Both the position numbers and the translations under genes were made by a program. This document shows, one piece after another, positions 31,780 to 42,744 of a DNA stretch of 64,000 nt. The notes beneath the pieces were generated by a model that worked only from the letters and a program-made list of their open reading frames with translations, was not told the origin of the DNA and made no database searches. This stretch comes from Evernia prunastri. Lineage: Eukaryota; Ascomycota; Lecanoromycetes; Lecanorales; Parmeliaceae. Location of the stretch: the NCBI GenBank assembly GCA_003184365.1, contig NKYR01000093.1, positions 1 to 64,000 on the forward strand, given 5' to 3'. Position 1 is the stretch's first letter; each line of letters starts with the position of its first letter.

Positions 31780-33650
31780 ATGCATAGACTGACTCCTATA
31801 TCCCGCTACCCAGTTAATGTTCTAAGATTTTTGCATCAGCAGTGCTATGCTACACGGATTTCCTTACATCGTCATTATGTCACAACACCATCCACATCGG
31901 ATACGAAAGCCAAAACTCCAAGTATAGCCGTTCTGGGAGGGGGTATTACCGGGCTAGCCAGTGCCTATTTTCTGTCTAGAGATCTTCCAAACGCCAAAAT
32001 TATCCTTTTCGAGGCCAGCTCACGGTTGGGTGGATGGCTTCATTCGACATCAGTGGATGTCGGCAGTGGACATGTAGTTTTCGAGCAAGGGCCGCGCAAT
32101 CTACGTCCAACTATGCCAAATGGTCTCATAACCTTGAATCTGGTAGGAATGCAGCACAATTCACTACATGTCTAGGCTGACCGACCCCATGCAGGCCCAT
32201 GACCTTGGCTTGGAGGATCGAATCCTGATGACCTCCAAAAATTCAGTTGCTGCCCAAAACAGGTTTATATACTATCCGGACCATCTTGTGCGAATGCCTG
32301 GGCCCGGTTCCTCGTGGCTTCAAAATGTTTACAATGTCTTGTCCGAACCTATCTTCAAAGGTACTATTTCTGGGGCCTTGTCAGAGATCACTAAGCTCCG
32401 ACGCCCGGAGGATCTCCAGGACGAGTCTATTGGTTCCTTTCTCACTCGGAGGTTTGGATCTGCTTTGGCAGACAATGTAGTCTCTGCTGTATTCCATGGC
32501 ATCTATGCTGGTGATATTTACAAGCTGAGCGCTCGTGCAATACTGCCGTCACTATGGGAGATTGAAGGGCGAAACAACTCAATAATTAAAGGATTACTAG
32601 AACAAGCATTCGGAGGAATGCAGCCAATTGCTGCAAGCGATCTGGACATGATGAAGACACTTCAGGACCAGCCCATCATGTCTGACAAGCTAGAAGCCGT
32701 CAAGAAGTCTAGCGTTTTCACGTTCAAGGGCGGGATTGGCGAATTAGCTGACAGGCTGGAGGTAAAGCTCGATGAGAGTAACAACGTCCTCATACTGGAA
32801 AGAACTGATGTCAGGCAAATCAAACTAAGGTCAACTCCAGCTGATGAGAAGGTACGGACGCTTTCTATGATTTTCATCCGAGCAGTATGCTGTTCTGCGC
32901 GACTTGTGAAAAGCGTGGACGCTGACTAGAGGGTGTTAGATTCAAATAAACGCAAGAGAGGCCTCGAATCGAGAATCGACAGAGTACGAGTTTGACTATG
33001 TCTTATCTACGATTCCTGGAAATAAGCTTGCCAACATCGTATCTCAATCATCTACCACTAACCTCTCACCTTTATATCATACATCTGCTGTTACAGTTAT
33101 GGTCGTAAATCTCTTCTTTTCGAATCCTGCTATCCTCTCTGTCCACGGTTTCGGGTACCTGTTGCCTCGTTCCGTCCCGTTTGAACAGAATCCTGAAAGG
33201 GCCCTGGGTGTCGTCTTCGACTCTGATGCCAGTATTGGTCAGGATGATGTACCGGGCACGAAAGTGACCGTGATGCTAGGTGGGCATTGGTGGGACAACT
33301 TCGACACCTACCCAGACGAGGATGAAGGGGCCATGATGGCGAAGACACTTCTAAGCCGCCATTTGGGCATTGACGAGGAGCCTCGAGCAATCAGGGTAAG
33401 TCTGCAACGTGATTGCATACCGCAGTACAAGGTTGGCCATGAGGCGCGGATGGAGGATGCCAGTCTTCGCTTGCAGTCCTTCAAGGGTAGACTCAGAGTT
33501 GCTGGGAATAGCTACACAGGTGTAGGACTCAATGATTGCATAAGAGCTGCTAGGGACGTGGTCAAAGGACTGGTCGATGGTACTGGAACAACTGGACTTG
33601 AGTCGTTTGTTGGCGGGAAGAAGTGGTTGTGGTTCAATCGCGGAGAGTAA
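31780..33650 (+). CDS. HEM14: Protoporphyrinogen oxidase
   Basis: Mitochondrial flavoenzyme that oxidises protoporphyrinogen IX to protoporphyrin IX, the penultimate step of haem synthesis. Three exons (31780-32142, 32195-32851, 32940-33650) keep phase and give 576 residues. An N-terminal Arg/Ser/Thr-rich, acid-poor leader of about 45 residues fits a mitochondrial targeting peptide. FAD binding is shown by IAVLGGGITGLASAYFLSR. Also present: FEASSRLGGWLHS, FEQGPRNLRP, YPDHLVRMPGP and the C-terminal AGNSYTGVGLNDCIRAAR, which closes the FAD site. An in-frame ATG at 31705 is an alternative start. GTAAGT at 33394 looks like a donor, but the following residues are conserved family sequence, so it is coding. 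Confidence 0.94.
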
Positions 33651-34021
33651 TCCCGGAGTCTAAACGTAGCCTTTCCGCCTTTGAGAGGGTTTCAGCTGCA
33701 AACAAGTGCGGAAGTCAAGAAGGGACGGGGAGAGTGCATATCGCAGCAAATGAAAGCAAAGTTAAACAGAACATAGATAAGCGTCGCTAGAGATACTGAC
33801 GCTGAAAAGTCGTCACTGCCTTGGGTACCACACGTCGCGGTGCAAGTGAAAGCAGAGCTTTTGGGTGCCACTTGTTTCGTAACACAAATGAAGCTGGATG
33901 TGCATGTTTGCAACGTCCGCAAGGGTATAATCGCTGGAAAAGCCTCTGCATGTAGCGCCATTCTCTGCTTTGGAAACTTATGGCTGTCAAACACCCGAAT
34001 GGCGTCCTTCATCGAGCACTT
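33651..34021. other. Convergent spacer HEM14 / PYM
   Basis: 3' regions of two convergent genes. Overlapping open frames on both strands here lack family features and are judged non-coding. Confidence 0.45.
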
Positions 34022-34699
34022 TCATGGCACATCCTTAGCTTTCTTGGCTCCATCGCTATCAAAGCCTAGACTGTCCAATTGTCGGATGAGCTCCTGGATT
34101 TTGATAACTTTCTCGAACTGCTCCGGTAGCAAGTTCTCTCCTTTATCCTTCTTCTCTCGCAGTTCTCGTGCTTGCCGTAACTTCTTCTTTAAGTTCCGCG
34201 CCTGCTTCTCCTTTTCTGCTTCGGGGTCCACCTCAGGCTCAGGCTCCTGCTCCTGAGAAGGTGGCGAGCCTTCTGCCTTCCAATTACTATTCACCTCCAA
34301 TATTGAATGTGTGCTGGATTGCCGGTTGCCTTCCAATTTGGCGTTGCCATTCGCGATGCTCCCACTCTCCTCTTCGCCATCCGCAGCCTTTGCTCGCTTC
34401 CTCGCTTCTCTCCTCTTAGCATTCTTTCCCGTACTTGATTTGACATCCTCTGAAGTCTTCAGTCCCTCGGCGCCAGGAACACCGCCACTTCCCCTGGTCT
34501 TCCATGCCTCAGCCGTCCTGTTCTTGTAGACTTCGACGTCTTCAGGGGGCCTGTAGCCAGGCCGTATTTTTATCTCCTTTCGGAGGGAGCCATCGGCGCG
34601 TGTTGATGGAGGTATGTGTCGATCACCAGTGGGAGTGGTGAGAATACCGGATCTAGGAATTGGGGATTGAGATGGGGAACGGCTGGTGGACGCCGGCAT
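34022..34699 (-). CDS. PYM1: PYM, partner of Y14-Mago (exon-junction-complex disassembly factor)
   Basis: 225 residues, one exon. The N-terminal Mago-Y14 binding region is clear: SGILTTPTGDRHIPPSTRADGS (given in part), RKEIKIRPGYRPPEDVEVYKN and TAEAWKTRG. A low-complexity basic/acidic middle follows, then a C-terminal coiled coil (about 155-215; KKLRQARELREKK ... KIQELIRQLDSLGF). In animals PYM binds ribosomes and strips exon-junction complexes from spliced mRNA. Its presence implies this fungus keeps Mago and Y14. The gene is divergent to QCR9 with a 318-bp shared promoter. Confidence 0.9.
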   Translation of the reverse strand: MPASTSRSPSQSPIPRSGILTTPTGDRHIPPSTRADGSLRKEIKIRPGYRPPEDVEVYKNRTAEAWKTRGSGGVPGAEGLKTSEDVKSSTGKNAKRREARKRAKAADGEEESGSIANGNAKLEGNRQSSTHSILEVNSNWKAEGSPPSQEQEPEPEVDPEAEKEKQARNLKKKLRQARELREKKDKGENLLPEQFEKVIKIQELIRQLDSLGFDSDGAKKAKDVP

Positions 34700-35017
34700 T
34701 GTTGGTCTGTGAAGGATGCAATTGATGCGCGTTTCAGAGAATACGGCAATGTGATACTTTCACGGCATGAGGAGGTCCCCTATGTTCGTAAAATCATATA
34801 TCAGGCCGGACTGCCAGTCGTTCTTGGAGAAAGAGTGAATCTGATAGTCGCCAAACACTCCAGACACTCAAGCTAGCTACGGTTGACCAAGCGGCGCTCT
34901 TATCCGCCGCCAAGAAATCAATGGCCCTTGACGACGGTTTCTTTTGTCTCATGCCTTGCACGACAATCTTCAACACCCAATTTCTCACATATCTACACAT
35001 TGGTCACCATCATCACA
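34700..35017. promoter_or_regulatory. Divergent promoter PYM / QCR9
   Basis: A 318-bp spacer between divergent starts; it must carry both promoters and 5' leaders. A pyrimidine-rich, CA-containing leader (TTGGTCACCATCATCACA) precedes the QCR9 ATG. Confidence 0.5.
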
Positions 35018-35436
35018 ATGGCTGGTGTAAGCAATGAAAGATCAATTGGTAGACTGCAAAAGCTAATCATTGATGCCACTAGATCGCGAGCGGCCTCTAC
35101 AAGCAAGTCTTACCAGACTCTAAATTTGGAATTCTTAGCTAACACCCACTTGAAGCTCCATCTTCCGAAGAAATGTCGTCTTCTTGTCCGCCGTTTTCAG
35201 CGGAGCTTTCGTGTTTGAGATGTAAGACAACTCGACGACTGCCTGGAAAGAGAAGGGGGGCTAACGGGGCGTGGATACAAGTGGTTTCGATCAAGCGTTG
35301 ACCAAGTACTGGGACTGGAACAATAAGGGAGTGAGTTGGAGGCTATCGTCATTTCGCTGAGACTTAGACTGATAACTTGGATTAGCGGCAATGGAAGGAC
35401 ATGCGACATAAGTATGTGGAAAATGAGGAAGAGTGA
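35018..35436 (+). CDS. QCR9: Ubiquinol-cytochrome c reductase subunit 9 (complex III)
   Basis: A 64-residue protein split over five exons: 35018-35026, 35083-35102, 35156-35221, 35282-35330 and 35386-35436. Spliced features are IASGLYN, SIFRRNVVFLSAVF, SGAFVFEIGFDQ and RQWKDMRHKYV, the whole length of the QCR9/UQCR10 family: a short matrix end, one membrane helix in the mitochondrial inner membrane, and a C-terminal tail in the intermembrane space. It stabilises the Rieske protein in the bc1 complex. The second intron has a GC-AG pair (GCAAGT...TTGAAG) with a strong GCTAAC branch site; the other introns are GT-AG. Total coding length, 195 nt, is in frame. The gene is easy to miss because no exon exceeds 66 nt. 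Confidence 0.93.
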
Positions 35437-36072
35437 GGTGGGCTGTTCCGGCTATGTATGTGGAGGAGAGCACGCAATCAACCGACATGGTTGACAACCA
35501 TGAAATGTCATGTCTGCTTTATGAGGACGGATGCTGTGTCGTATTGTACGCTCCGTTTCTCCATGCAGGCTGATGCCTATCTCCATGGGACATTGTTATA
35601 AGGGAAGATTGTAATTATATCAAAAGTCGGCCACGCAAAGAGGATTTAGCGTCTAGTCATTCCTAGTAGCCGGTTTTGTGTGCATGTTCTTTGCCACTAG
35701 CCGTCATCAACATCTGGCCGTGAAGGCGTACCCTACTTTGCTAGGGAATGTACTCCAGCCTTCACACCCCTCTAGGTGACAAATGTCCAGCGTCATAAGT
35801 CCCAAGGTCTCTGATTCGGGCCAGTCTTCGTAAGGATATTTTTGGAATAATTGATAGATAAGATTCCCAGGTAAGACAAGATTGTTTAGTCCAAAGGTCT
35901 ATCTAGCAACTGATGTTTTCCTTTTAGCGGCTTTCGTTGACTTCAGTCTGGTTCGACCTTCTGACTTCCCCTCTCCCCCATTTCCAACACTTACACGGAA
36001 CAAACCAAGAAGAGACCCCTCTCGCCTTGATTACCAGCCTTTCGAGCCAAAGCCGTATTTGTCTCGTCTCCC
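35437..36072. other. Spacer QCR9 to UBR1
   Basis: It contains the QCR9 3' region and the UBR1 promoter or leader. An upstream UBR1 exon cannot be ruled out in 35880-36070, where an open frame exists without recognisable domains. Confidence 0.45.
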
Positions 36073-39000
36073 TTGCGTCCAAGTCCTTCGAACTACTGTC
36101 TCTACAGCGATGGAAATTTACCTTCCATGATGTTATTGACAAGCCGGGAGCGACGCTTGTGCTATATCCTTCGAGACCTTCCCAATGGGCACAAACACCG
36201 CTACACAAAGTGCGCCAGCCAGTCGCTACAGCGAGCGCTCTTCAACTCGCTTGTCGCCGAAAACGACGATTATCTACGAATCCTCTTTGGAGGAAAGGTC
36301 CCAAAGGCAGGAGAGGACTGGGATCTTCGGAGCGCTCAGGGTCTGGTAGAAGGATCAGAGTACAGTGAAGGGGCCAGGGGCAAGGCTTGTGGTCACATAT
36401 TCAAGAGTGGTGATGCTACTTACCGATGCAAAACATGTACCACAGATGAGACATGTGTACTCTGCACTCGCTGCTTCGAAGCTTCGGAGCATACAGGTCA
36501 CCTTGTTAGTCAGCACATTTCCCTAGGCAACAGCGGCTGCTGCGATTGTGGGGATGATGAAGCTTGGAAAATACCTGTCAAATGTGCCATACACACGGCA
36601 GACAGTTCCGCAACGGCGGGAAAACAACGGCAAGCCCCGAATCTTCCGGAGGAACTGGTTGAGAGTATCAAAATGACCGTTGGGCGAGCTATGGACTACC
36701 TCTGCGACGTCATATCATGCTCACCAGAAAATTTACGGCTTGAAAAGAAAGAAGACATCATTAGGCAGGACGAGCGTCAGTCCTATTTGAATTCGAAATG
36801 GTACGAGGAGTCGGAAGATCCTGATCCAGAGTTTGCTTTGCTGCTATGGAACGACGAGAAGCACACAGTAGACGAGGTTCAACAGCAAGTGGCAAGAGCC
36901 TGCAAAAAAACGAAAGACTTCGGCCTAGAGAAGGCTATCGAAACGAATGATATGGGACGCAGTGTCGTCAACTATTCAAGAGATCTTAACAGCTTGCTGA
37001 AAGTGGCTAAGATCATCGAACAAATCAAGATAACGGTGACCATACGGTCCTCCCGAGATACTTTCCGTGAGCAAATGTGCGGAACCATCATTGAGTGGCT
37101 GGGAGACATCTCAGGTTGTAGTGTGGGCAGGGACCACGACATTCTACGATATACAGTATGCGAGGAATTGCTCAAGACCTGGCGCACGGGAAGCGTAGCT
37201 TTCAACAAGTGGATTGGTATGAGTGGTTTGGACGACCATGAGATTCTCGAGTCAGCCCAGATCAGCGAAGCTGTAGCGGTCTCAGCAGCTCGGCGTGGGG
37301 GTATCTTGATTCCCGGTCGATTTGGAGTACCCCACCTAGACAGCGATTCCGATGCACCTACCACTGACATTGATAATGATGATGGAGACGAGGACGTGGA
37401 GAGCCAAGCCAATGACGAGGAGTTGGACCCAATGGAGGCGGAGCAGATGGACTTGGATGTTATAGCACCTGCATTGGATACTGGACACACCGATGCGGAC
37501 CATGACATGCGCACTCCAGGAGAATTGGAAGATGAGACCGAAGTGTCTGAGGCTACGTACGCAGGCTATCCACCACCGCCGCCCCCACCTCCAGCGCCGC
37601 CCCAGCAAGTGCTGCTTCGTGATCCTGTGCCGACTTTCCCCACCGACTCGAACACAAGTAATGAGCCAATATCAACGGGTCCGCAGGTATCGAGTGCAAC
37701 GTTTGACATTCCGCCAACACCCTGGTCATTGCGAAAGAAAACGCCAAGTCATCCACCGGCTTACTGGCTGGAACAGCCCGAAGGATATGCTTCAAAAGAA
37801 CCAGTAGCTTTACACGAGGACCTGCGCCAACGTGTCCGCCTAGATTGGTTATTACTCTTTGATTTAAGGCTCTGGAAGAAGGCACGAATTGGTCTTCGAG
37901 ATCTGTACATCAGTACTGTGGTTTCGATACCCCAGTTCAAACGAGTATTAGGATTGCGGTTTGCCGGATTGTACACTCTGCTTGCGCAACTCTATCTTAT
38001 TGCCGATCGCGAACCGGACCATTCTATTGTCAATATCTCTATTCAAATGCTTACCACACCATCGATCGCCGAAGAGCTAGTCGAGCGTGCGAATGTTCTT
38101 ACGAATCTCTTCGCTACTCTCTACACATTTCTCACACACCGTCAGGTGGGTCATCCATGGGACGTCGCCATCCACGAGACTTTGGCATTTGATGCTGGCT
38201 CGGTGGCGAACCGCAGGATGTACCACTTCTTCGGAGATTTGAGGCATTTGTTTGACGTTGAATCCATCCAGGAGAAATTTCGTACCCAGGAAAGATACGC
38301 ATTTCAGTTCCTTGATCTCATCAGGCTACCACAGGGCATTTGTCCAAATGTCAGAGCCGTGGGGGACCATGTTGAATATGAGAACGATGTATGGATCGGT
38401 GCATCACTGATGACAAAGGAGATCAACAGACTCTGCCGTCAATTTGCCGAGTCATTTCGCTGGCGGGACGATGATGACAATTCGAGTTTATCCCGAGTCA
38501 TTAGAACTGTTGCGAAAGCCACGATAGTTAACTCGGTAGGAGGAGAGCGCGTCCGATTTGACCAAGCCGAGATCAAGGCCGAAACTCGCTTCAAGACACT
38601 TGATCCTTTCTATTTCGAAAATGGACCATCGTCCTTTGATAACAACCTCAACGATTTCGAGGCACGCCACACGGTCGTCGATTTTGTGGTTGAGGCGGAA
38701 CCCATTAGCTTCCATCATGCTCTACATTACACTCTTTCATGGTTGATTGATGTTGGTAAGAAGAAGCCCAAGCAAGAGATGAGAAACCTGCTGCATTTCA
38801 CAGTCAAGGAGCTGAAGGAACCACCTCCGTATAAAGCTCTGATCCCAGACCATGATCCGGAAAGTTACCTGATGGCTCTTTTTGACTTCCCGCTCCGAGT
38901 CTGTGCATGGTTGGCGCAGATGAAAACTAGCATGTGGGTACGAAATGGGTTGAGTCTCCGACACCAAATGGGCACTTACCGAGGTGTATCACTTCGAGAC

Positions 39001-42000
39001 TTTGGGCATCATCGAGATATTTTCTTGCTCCAAACTGCCATGGTCATGTGCAACCCTAGCAGAGTCCTAGCTTCAATTATTGATCGGTTTGGCATGGATG
39101 ACTGGATGAGGGGGAACTACATCACCCGTCCCGGCTATGAACCGTCTCAGCAACTCGATGTGTCTGAAGATTTCATTCATCTGCTCATCGTCTTGTTGAG
39201 TGACCGGACCTCACTGCAGCCAGTAGAAGGAGACAGGTACGCGCAAGCACTCGCCATTCGTCGAGATATCGCCCATATACTCTGTTTCAAGCCCCTGTCC
39301 TTTTCTGATCTCAACACTCGGTTAGGGCTCACAGATAGGTCCACAGACCTTGAGGATTTCCGAGAGATTCTTGAAGAGATGACCAACTATAGGGCACCCG
39401 AGGGCCTATCAGACTCCGGATCTTTTGAGCTGAAGCGAGAACACCTTTCAGAGATTGACCCTTACACTGCGCATTATACCAAAAACCAGCGCGATGAGGC
39501 TGAACATGCGTACCGCCTATGGATGGCGAAAAGATCAGGTAAGCCTGAGGCAGAAATCGTCTTGGAGCCCAAGCTTCGGCCGATCGACTCAGGAATCTTC
39601 TCAGACCTCTCCGCTTTTACCAAAACGCCTCTGTTCTCTCAGATAATCTACTACTCATTAGCGCACTATTTTCATCCTCATCTAGCATCACAAACACCAA
39701 TTACCAGGATTGAAGCCTATCTTCAGGTCGTCCTACACTTAGTGCTTGCCGCTGTGCTCGAAGATGATACGACAGATGAGCATGAACCAGACATGATGGG
39801 CCAACCTCCATCATTCATCTTCAACGTTCTCCAAAAATCCTCAGAGCTGGGCAATACTATCTTCGACATTCTGGTCAAAATGTTGGAGAGCGATGACATC
39901 AAGGGTTGCCACCCAAAGATCCGTCTCGTCTTGCACAGGATTCAACAACGTAGACCTCATGTTTACGATACTGTCGTATCGTCACTATACTCAAAAGGAA
40001 GGGATCCCCCATCACTTCCCCTTGATAGACTTGGTTTCGAGTCCCCACGGACCCCTCTAGACGGAGACCAAGAAGCAAGGGAGCGGCAAAGTCGGGAGCT
40101 CAGGAAACAACAAGCGCTTAACAGACAAGCGAGAGTCATGGCACAGTTCCAGCAACAGCAGCAGAATTTCTTGAACAACCAGGATATTACAGACTGGGGC
40201 GATGTCGACTCAGACGAAATTGATTCCATGGTTACTGGTGGTGTGGAAGAGCATAAGAAGATCTGGAAGTATCCGACGGGAAACTGCATTCTGTGTCAAG
40301 AGGAAACGAACGACGCCCGCCTTTTTGGGACTTTCGCACTACTGGCAAATAGTAACATCTTTCGTCAAACAGATATTCAAGACCCTGATTTTTTTGGGGA
40401 AGCTTTATCGACTCCCACTAGCCTAGATCGTGCAGCGGACAGCATTCGACCATTTGGTGTCGCTAGTCAGAACCGTAGGAAGGTTGCGAAGCTTACATCC
40501 AGCGGCAGTGAGGTCGTGTCTGAGCACCAAGGCCTCGGCAAAGGTTTCCCACCACCATTCACGTCAAGAGGCCCGGTTTCCGTCGGTTGCGGTCATATCA
40601 TGCATTACTCTTGCTTTGATCTGTACTGCTCTGCAACCCTTCGTCGACAGCATCATCAAATTGCCAGGAATCATCCAGAACGGGTCCTACGAAAAGAGTT
40701 CGTCTGTCCTCTTTGCAAAGCCCTAGGTAACGCTTTTCTACCTATTATTTGGAGAGGAAACGAAGAAACGTATCCTGGCGCACTTCACACGGACACTGCT
40801 TTCTATGGATGGCTGTCTTCAGGAATTGGCTTGACTGTCTCACGATTCTACAAGCGGGAAGAGAGCAGGTCAGGCAGCAGCTGCCACCAGGAGCTTTTTG
40901 TCAATTATACGTCGGAGGCCGTGATACCTCCACTGGGAAACAAACTGACGGCCCTCTTCCAAACACCACTCGCTTCTCCTACAACCGCACAGGAATCCAG
41001 TAGAAATTCCATGCCAGGACGATTTCCCCTCGACGAAAATTTGAACCTCTCAATGGCGTCGCTAAATCATCCAATCTCTACAGACGCTGTACAGATTGAT
41101 GAACTGATTGGCATCTACAACCGCATCCGAGAGACAATCAAGGCGAACGAGCTACCTTCCCGTTTTCCATATAGTTCTGACATATCGGGTAGATCAATAG
41201 AAGACTTAGGAAACACTGATACTTTGGCCAAGGCGCTCGGAAATTCCATTTCAGCTACCGAAATCGCTCAGAGGGGCATTCAGTCCCAACCCGGATCTAC
41301 GCTGTTGGACAAAATTCCCCCTTCTAGCATGACCCACCTACGAATATTGTCAGAGACTACTTCATCTTACATTGCAATCGGAGGCATGCGGAACGCAGGC
41401 ACAAGTACACCAGCGCGCGAATTTGCGGAGACCACTCGACGTCAACTATTGCAGCTTTTCGTCGGCCATCCTCAAATCAGTGGAGATGAGCCAGAGAATG
41501 TGATCAAATCCCAGCTGCCGTCTGCGCTCTCGCAAGATTCTTTCGTCTTTCTCGCAGAATGCTCCGTCTTTTTGGTTCCTGCGTTTGGGTTGGATATCCA
41601 TCACATTGTTCGCTTATGCTATCTGCTTGAGGTCGTCAAGGTGGCGCTGCACTTGACAGCATATAGGACCACCTTCGAGGTATGGCGTTCCAATACCGAC
41701 ACCCCCACTGAGAGCAACTTCTCCCCGGAAAATTTCCACACCCTTCAGGACTTTCTGATACGGATTCGCCGCCTTTCCAACCCCCCGTGGCCGGTACCAA
41801 CACGCAATCATGCAGACGAGGCTTTGGTGATGGACAGTGATCCGACACAAAAGGACTGGGTGGTATTACACACTGCTATTGCCGCTTACGCCCTCACTTT
41901 CCTTCGCAAAGCGGCTATTCTGTTAAATGTGCGATATGGTGTAGATTATCCCGAGACAGGACTCGCAGACGTTGATGAGCCAGAGCTTGACCGGCTTACG

Positions 42001-42744
42001 AAAGCTTTGAATCTGCCGTCTTTAGTGAGTATGCTTGCTTCTTTAAGGGATGGCGCCAGTGATGGGCTCTCAATCCAAGAATTGATTATTGCTGGGTGGG
42101 TCCAGCATTGGCAATTGCACGAAGGCCATCATGTGGCTATGCGAGGTCACCCCTCAATTGCAAACGATTATGAGCTACTAAGACGATCGGCGTACGATAG
42201 TCTAAGACCAGGGCATCCAGCCATCTTTGAACTAATTGGACTACCGAAGCAATTCGACACTTTGATCTATGAGGTGTCCCGACGCCGTTGCCCGACCACT
42301 GGCAAGAGATTGGAAGATGCAGCTTTGTGTCTTTTTTGTGGTGGTATCTTCTGCAGCCAGGCTTCATGCTGTCAGAAACATGGCAAGGGTGGCTGCAATC
42401 AGCATATGCAGAAGTACGTCAGATATCTATTTCCTCCCAATCCCAGCGTGCGAGACAGGTCTAATACGCTAGATAGGTGCGGCACCGACACCGGGCTCTT
42501 CCTCAATATCCGAAAGTGCTGCGTGCTTTACCTTCACAACAGAAACGGTAGCTTCAATCCTGCGCCTTACCTTGACAGATATGGTGAGCCAGATCCTGGG
42601 CTTAGACGTGGCCGCCAGCTGTTCCTGAATCAGAAGAGATACGACGCGTTATATAGAAATGTCTGGTTGCAGCAGGGCATTCCGACCATGATTGCGAGGA
42701 AATTGGAAGCGGATATCAACAATGGCGGTTGGGAGACGATGTGA
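36073..42744 (+). CDS. UBR1: E3 ubiquitin ligase UBR1 (N-recognin of the N-degron pathway)
   Basis: About 2200 residues. The N-terminal helical segment RRLCYILRDLPNGHKHRY is typical of fungal Ubr1. The UBR box (about 104-170; KACGHIF, CLCTRCFE-like cysteines, HISLGNSGCCDCGDDEAW) binds basic N-termini. A ClpS-like domain near 250 (FALLLWNDEKHTVDEV) binds bulky hydrophobic N-termini. An acidic, proline-rich linker lies near 420-540. The RING begins CILCQEET (about 1406) and resumes after a long insertion with GHIMHYSCFDLYC and CPLCK (about 1505-1548). The C-terminal autoinhibitory domain has CLFCGGIFC ... GCNQHMQK and ends GLRRGRQLFLNQKRYD. A 63-nt intron at 42414-42476 (GTACGT...GATAG) is in frame and has no stop; removing it restores the conserved QKCGTDTG. 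The start is the first in-frame ATG; one at 36127-36132 is possible. Confidence 0.95.
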   Translation: MRPSPSNYCLYSDGNLPSMMLLTSRERRLCYILRDLPNGHKHRYTKCASQSLQRALFNSLVAENDDYLRILFGGKVPKAGEDWDLRSAQGLVEGSEYSEGARGKACGHIFKSGDATYRCKTCTTDETCVLCTRCFEASEHTGHLVSQHISLGNSGCCDCGDDEAWKIPVKCAIHTADSSATAGKQRQAPNLPEELVESIKMTVGRAMDYLCDVISCSPENLRLEKKEDIIRQDERQSYLNSKWYEESEDPDPEFALLLWNDEKHTVDEVQQQVARACKKTKDFGLEKAIETNDMGRSVVNYSRDLNSLLKVAKIIEQIKITVTIRSSRDTFREQMCGTIIEWLGDISGCSVGRDHDILRYTVCEELLKTWRTGSVAFNKWIGMSGLDDHEILESAQISEAVAVSAARRGGILIPGRFGVPHLDSDSDAPTTDIDNDDGDEDVESQANDEELDPMEAEQMDLDVIAPALDTGHTDADHDMRTPGELEDETEVSEATYAGYPPPPPPPPAPPQQVLLRDPVPTFPTDSNTSNEPISTGPQVSSATFDIPPTPWSLRKKTPSHPPAYWLEQPEGYASKEPVALHEDLRQRVRLDWLLLFDLRLWKKARIGLRDLYISTVVSIPQFKRVLGLRFAGLYTLLAQLYLIADREPDHSIVNISIQMLTTPSIAEELVERANVLTNLFATLYTFLTHRQVGHPWDVAIHETLAFDAGSVANRRMYHFFGDLRHLFDVESIQEKFRTQERYAFQFLDLIRLPQGICPNVRAVGDHVEYENDVWIGASLMTKEINRLCRQFAESFRWRDDDDNSSLSRVIRTVAKATIVNSVGGERVRFDQAEIKAETRFKTLDPFYFENGPSSFDNNLNDFEARHTVVDFVVEAEPISFHHALHYTLSWLIDVGKKKPKQEMRNLLHFTVKELKEPPPYKALIPDHDPESYLMALFDFPLRVCAWLAQMKTSMWVRNGLSLRHQMGTYRGVSLRDFGHHRDIFLLQTAMVMCNPSRVLASIIDRFGMDDWMRGNYITRPGYEPSQQLDVSEDFIHLLIVLLSDRTSLQPVEGDRYAQALAIRRDIAHILCFKPLSFSDLNTRLGLTDRSTDLEDFREILEEMTNYRAPEGLSDSGSFELKREHLSEIDPYTAHYTKNQRDEAEHAYRLWMAKRSGKPEAEIVLEPKLRPIDSGIFSDLSAFTKTPLFSQIIYYSLAHYFHPHLASQTPITRIEAYLQVVLHLVLAAVLEDDTTDEHEPDMMGQPPSFIFNVLQKSSELGNTIFDILVKMLESDDIKGCHPKIRLVLHRIQQRRPHVYDTVVSSLYSKGRDPPSLPLDRLGFESPRTPLDGDQEARERQSRELRKQQALNRQARVMAQFQQQQQNFLNNQDITDWGDVDSDEIDSMVTGGVEEHKKIWKYPTGNCILCQEETNDARLFGTFALLANSNIFRQTDIQDPDFFGEALSTPTSLDRAADSIRPFGVASQNRRKVAKLTSSGSEVVSEHQGLGKGFPPPFTSRGPVSVGCGHIMHYSCFDLYCSATLRRQHHQIARNHPERVLRKEFVCPLCKALGNAFLPIIWRGNEETYPGALHTDTAFYGWLSSGIGLTVSRFYKREESRSGSSCHQELFVNYTSEAVIPPLGNKLTALFQTPLASPTTAQESSRNSMPGRFPLDENLNLSMASLNHPISTDAVQIDELIGIYNRIRETIKANELPSRFPYSSDISGRSIEDLGNTDTLAKALGNSISATEIAQRGIQSQPGSTLLDKIPPSSMTHLRILSETTSSYIAIGGMRNAGTSTPAREFAETTRRQLLQLFVGHPQISGDEPENVIKSQLPSALSQDSFVFLAECSVFLVPAFGLDIHHIVRLCYLLEVVKVALHLTAYRTTFEVWRSNTDTPTESNFSPENFHTLQDFLIRIRRLSNPPWPVPTRNHADEALVMDSDPTQKDWVVLHTAIAAYALTFLRKAAILLNVRYGVDYPETGLADVDEPELDRLTKALNLPSLVSMLASLRDGASDGLSIQELIIAGWVQHWQLHEGHHVAMRGHPSIANDYELLRRSAYDSLRPGHPAIFELIGLPKQFDTLIYEVSRRRCPTTGKRLEDAALCLFCGGIFCSQASCCQKHGKGGCNQHMQKYVRYLFPPNPSVRDRSNTLDRCGTDTGLFLNIRKCCVLYLHNRNGSFNPAPYLDRYGEPDPGLRRGRQLFLNQKRYDALYRNVWLQQGIPTMIARKLEADINNGGWETM

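Noticed and set aside
33692..34256. Open frames between and across HEM14 and PYM ends
   Set aside because: They are antisense to PYM or lie in the convergent 3' regions.
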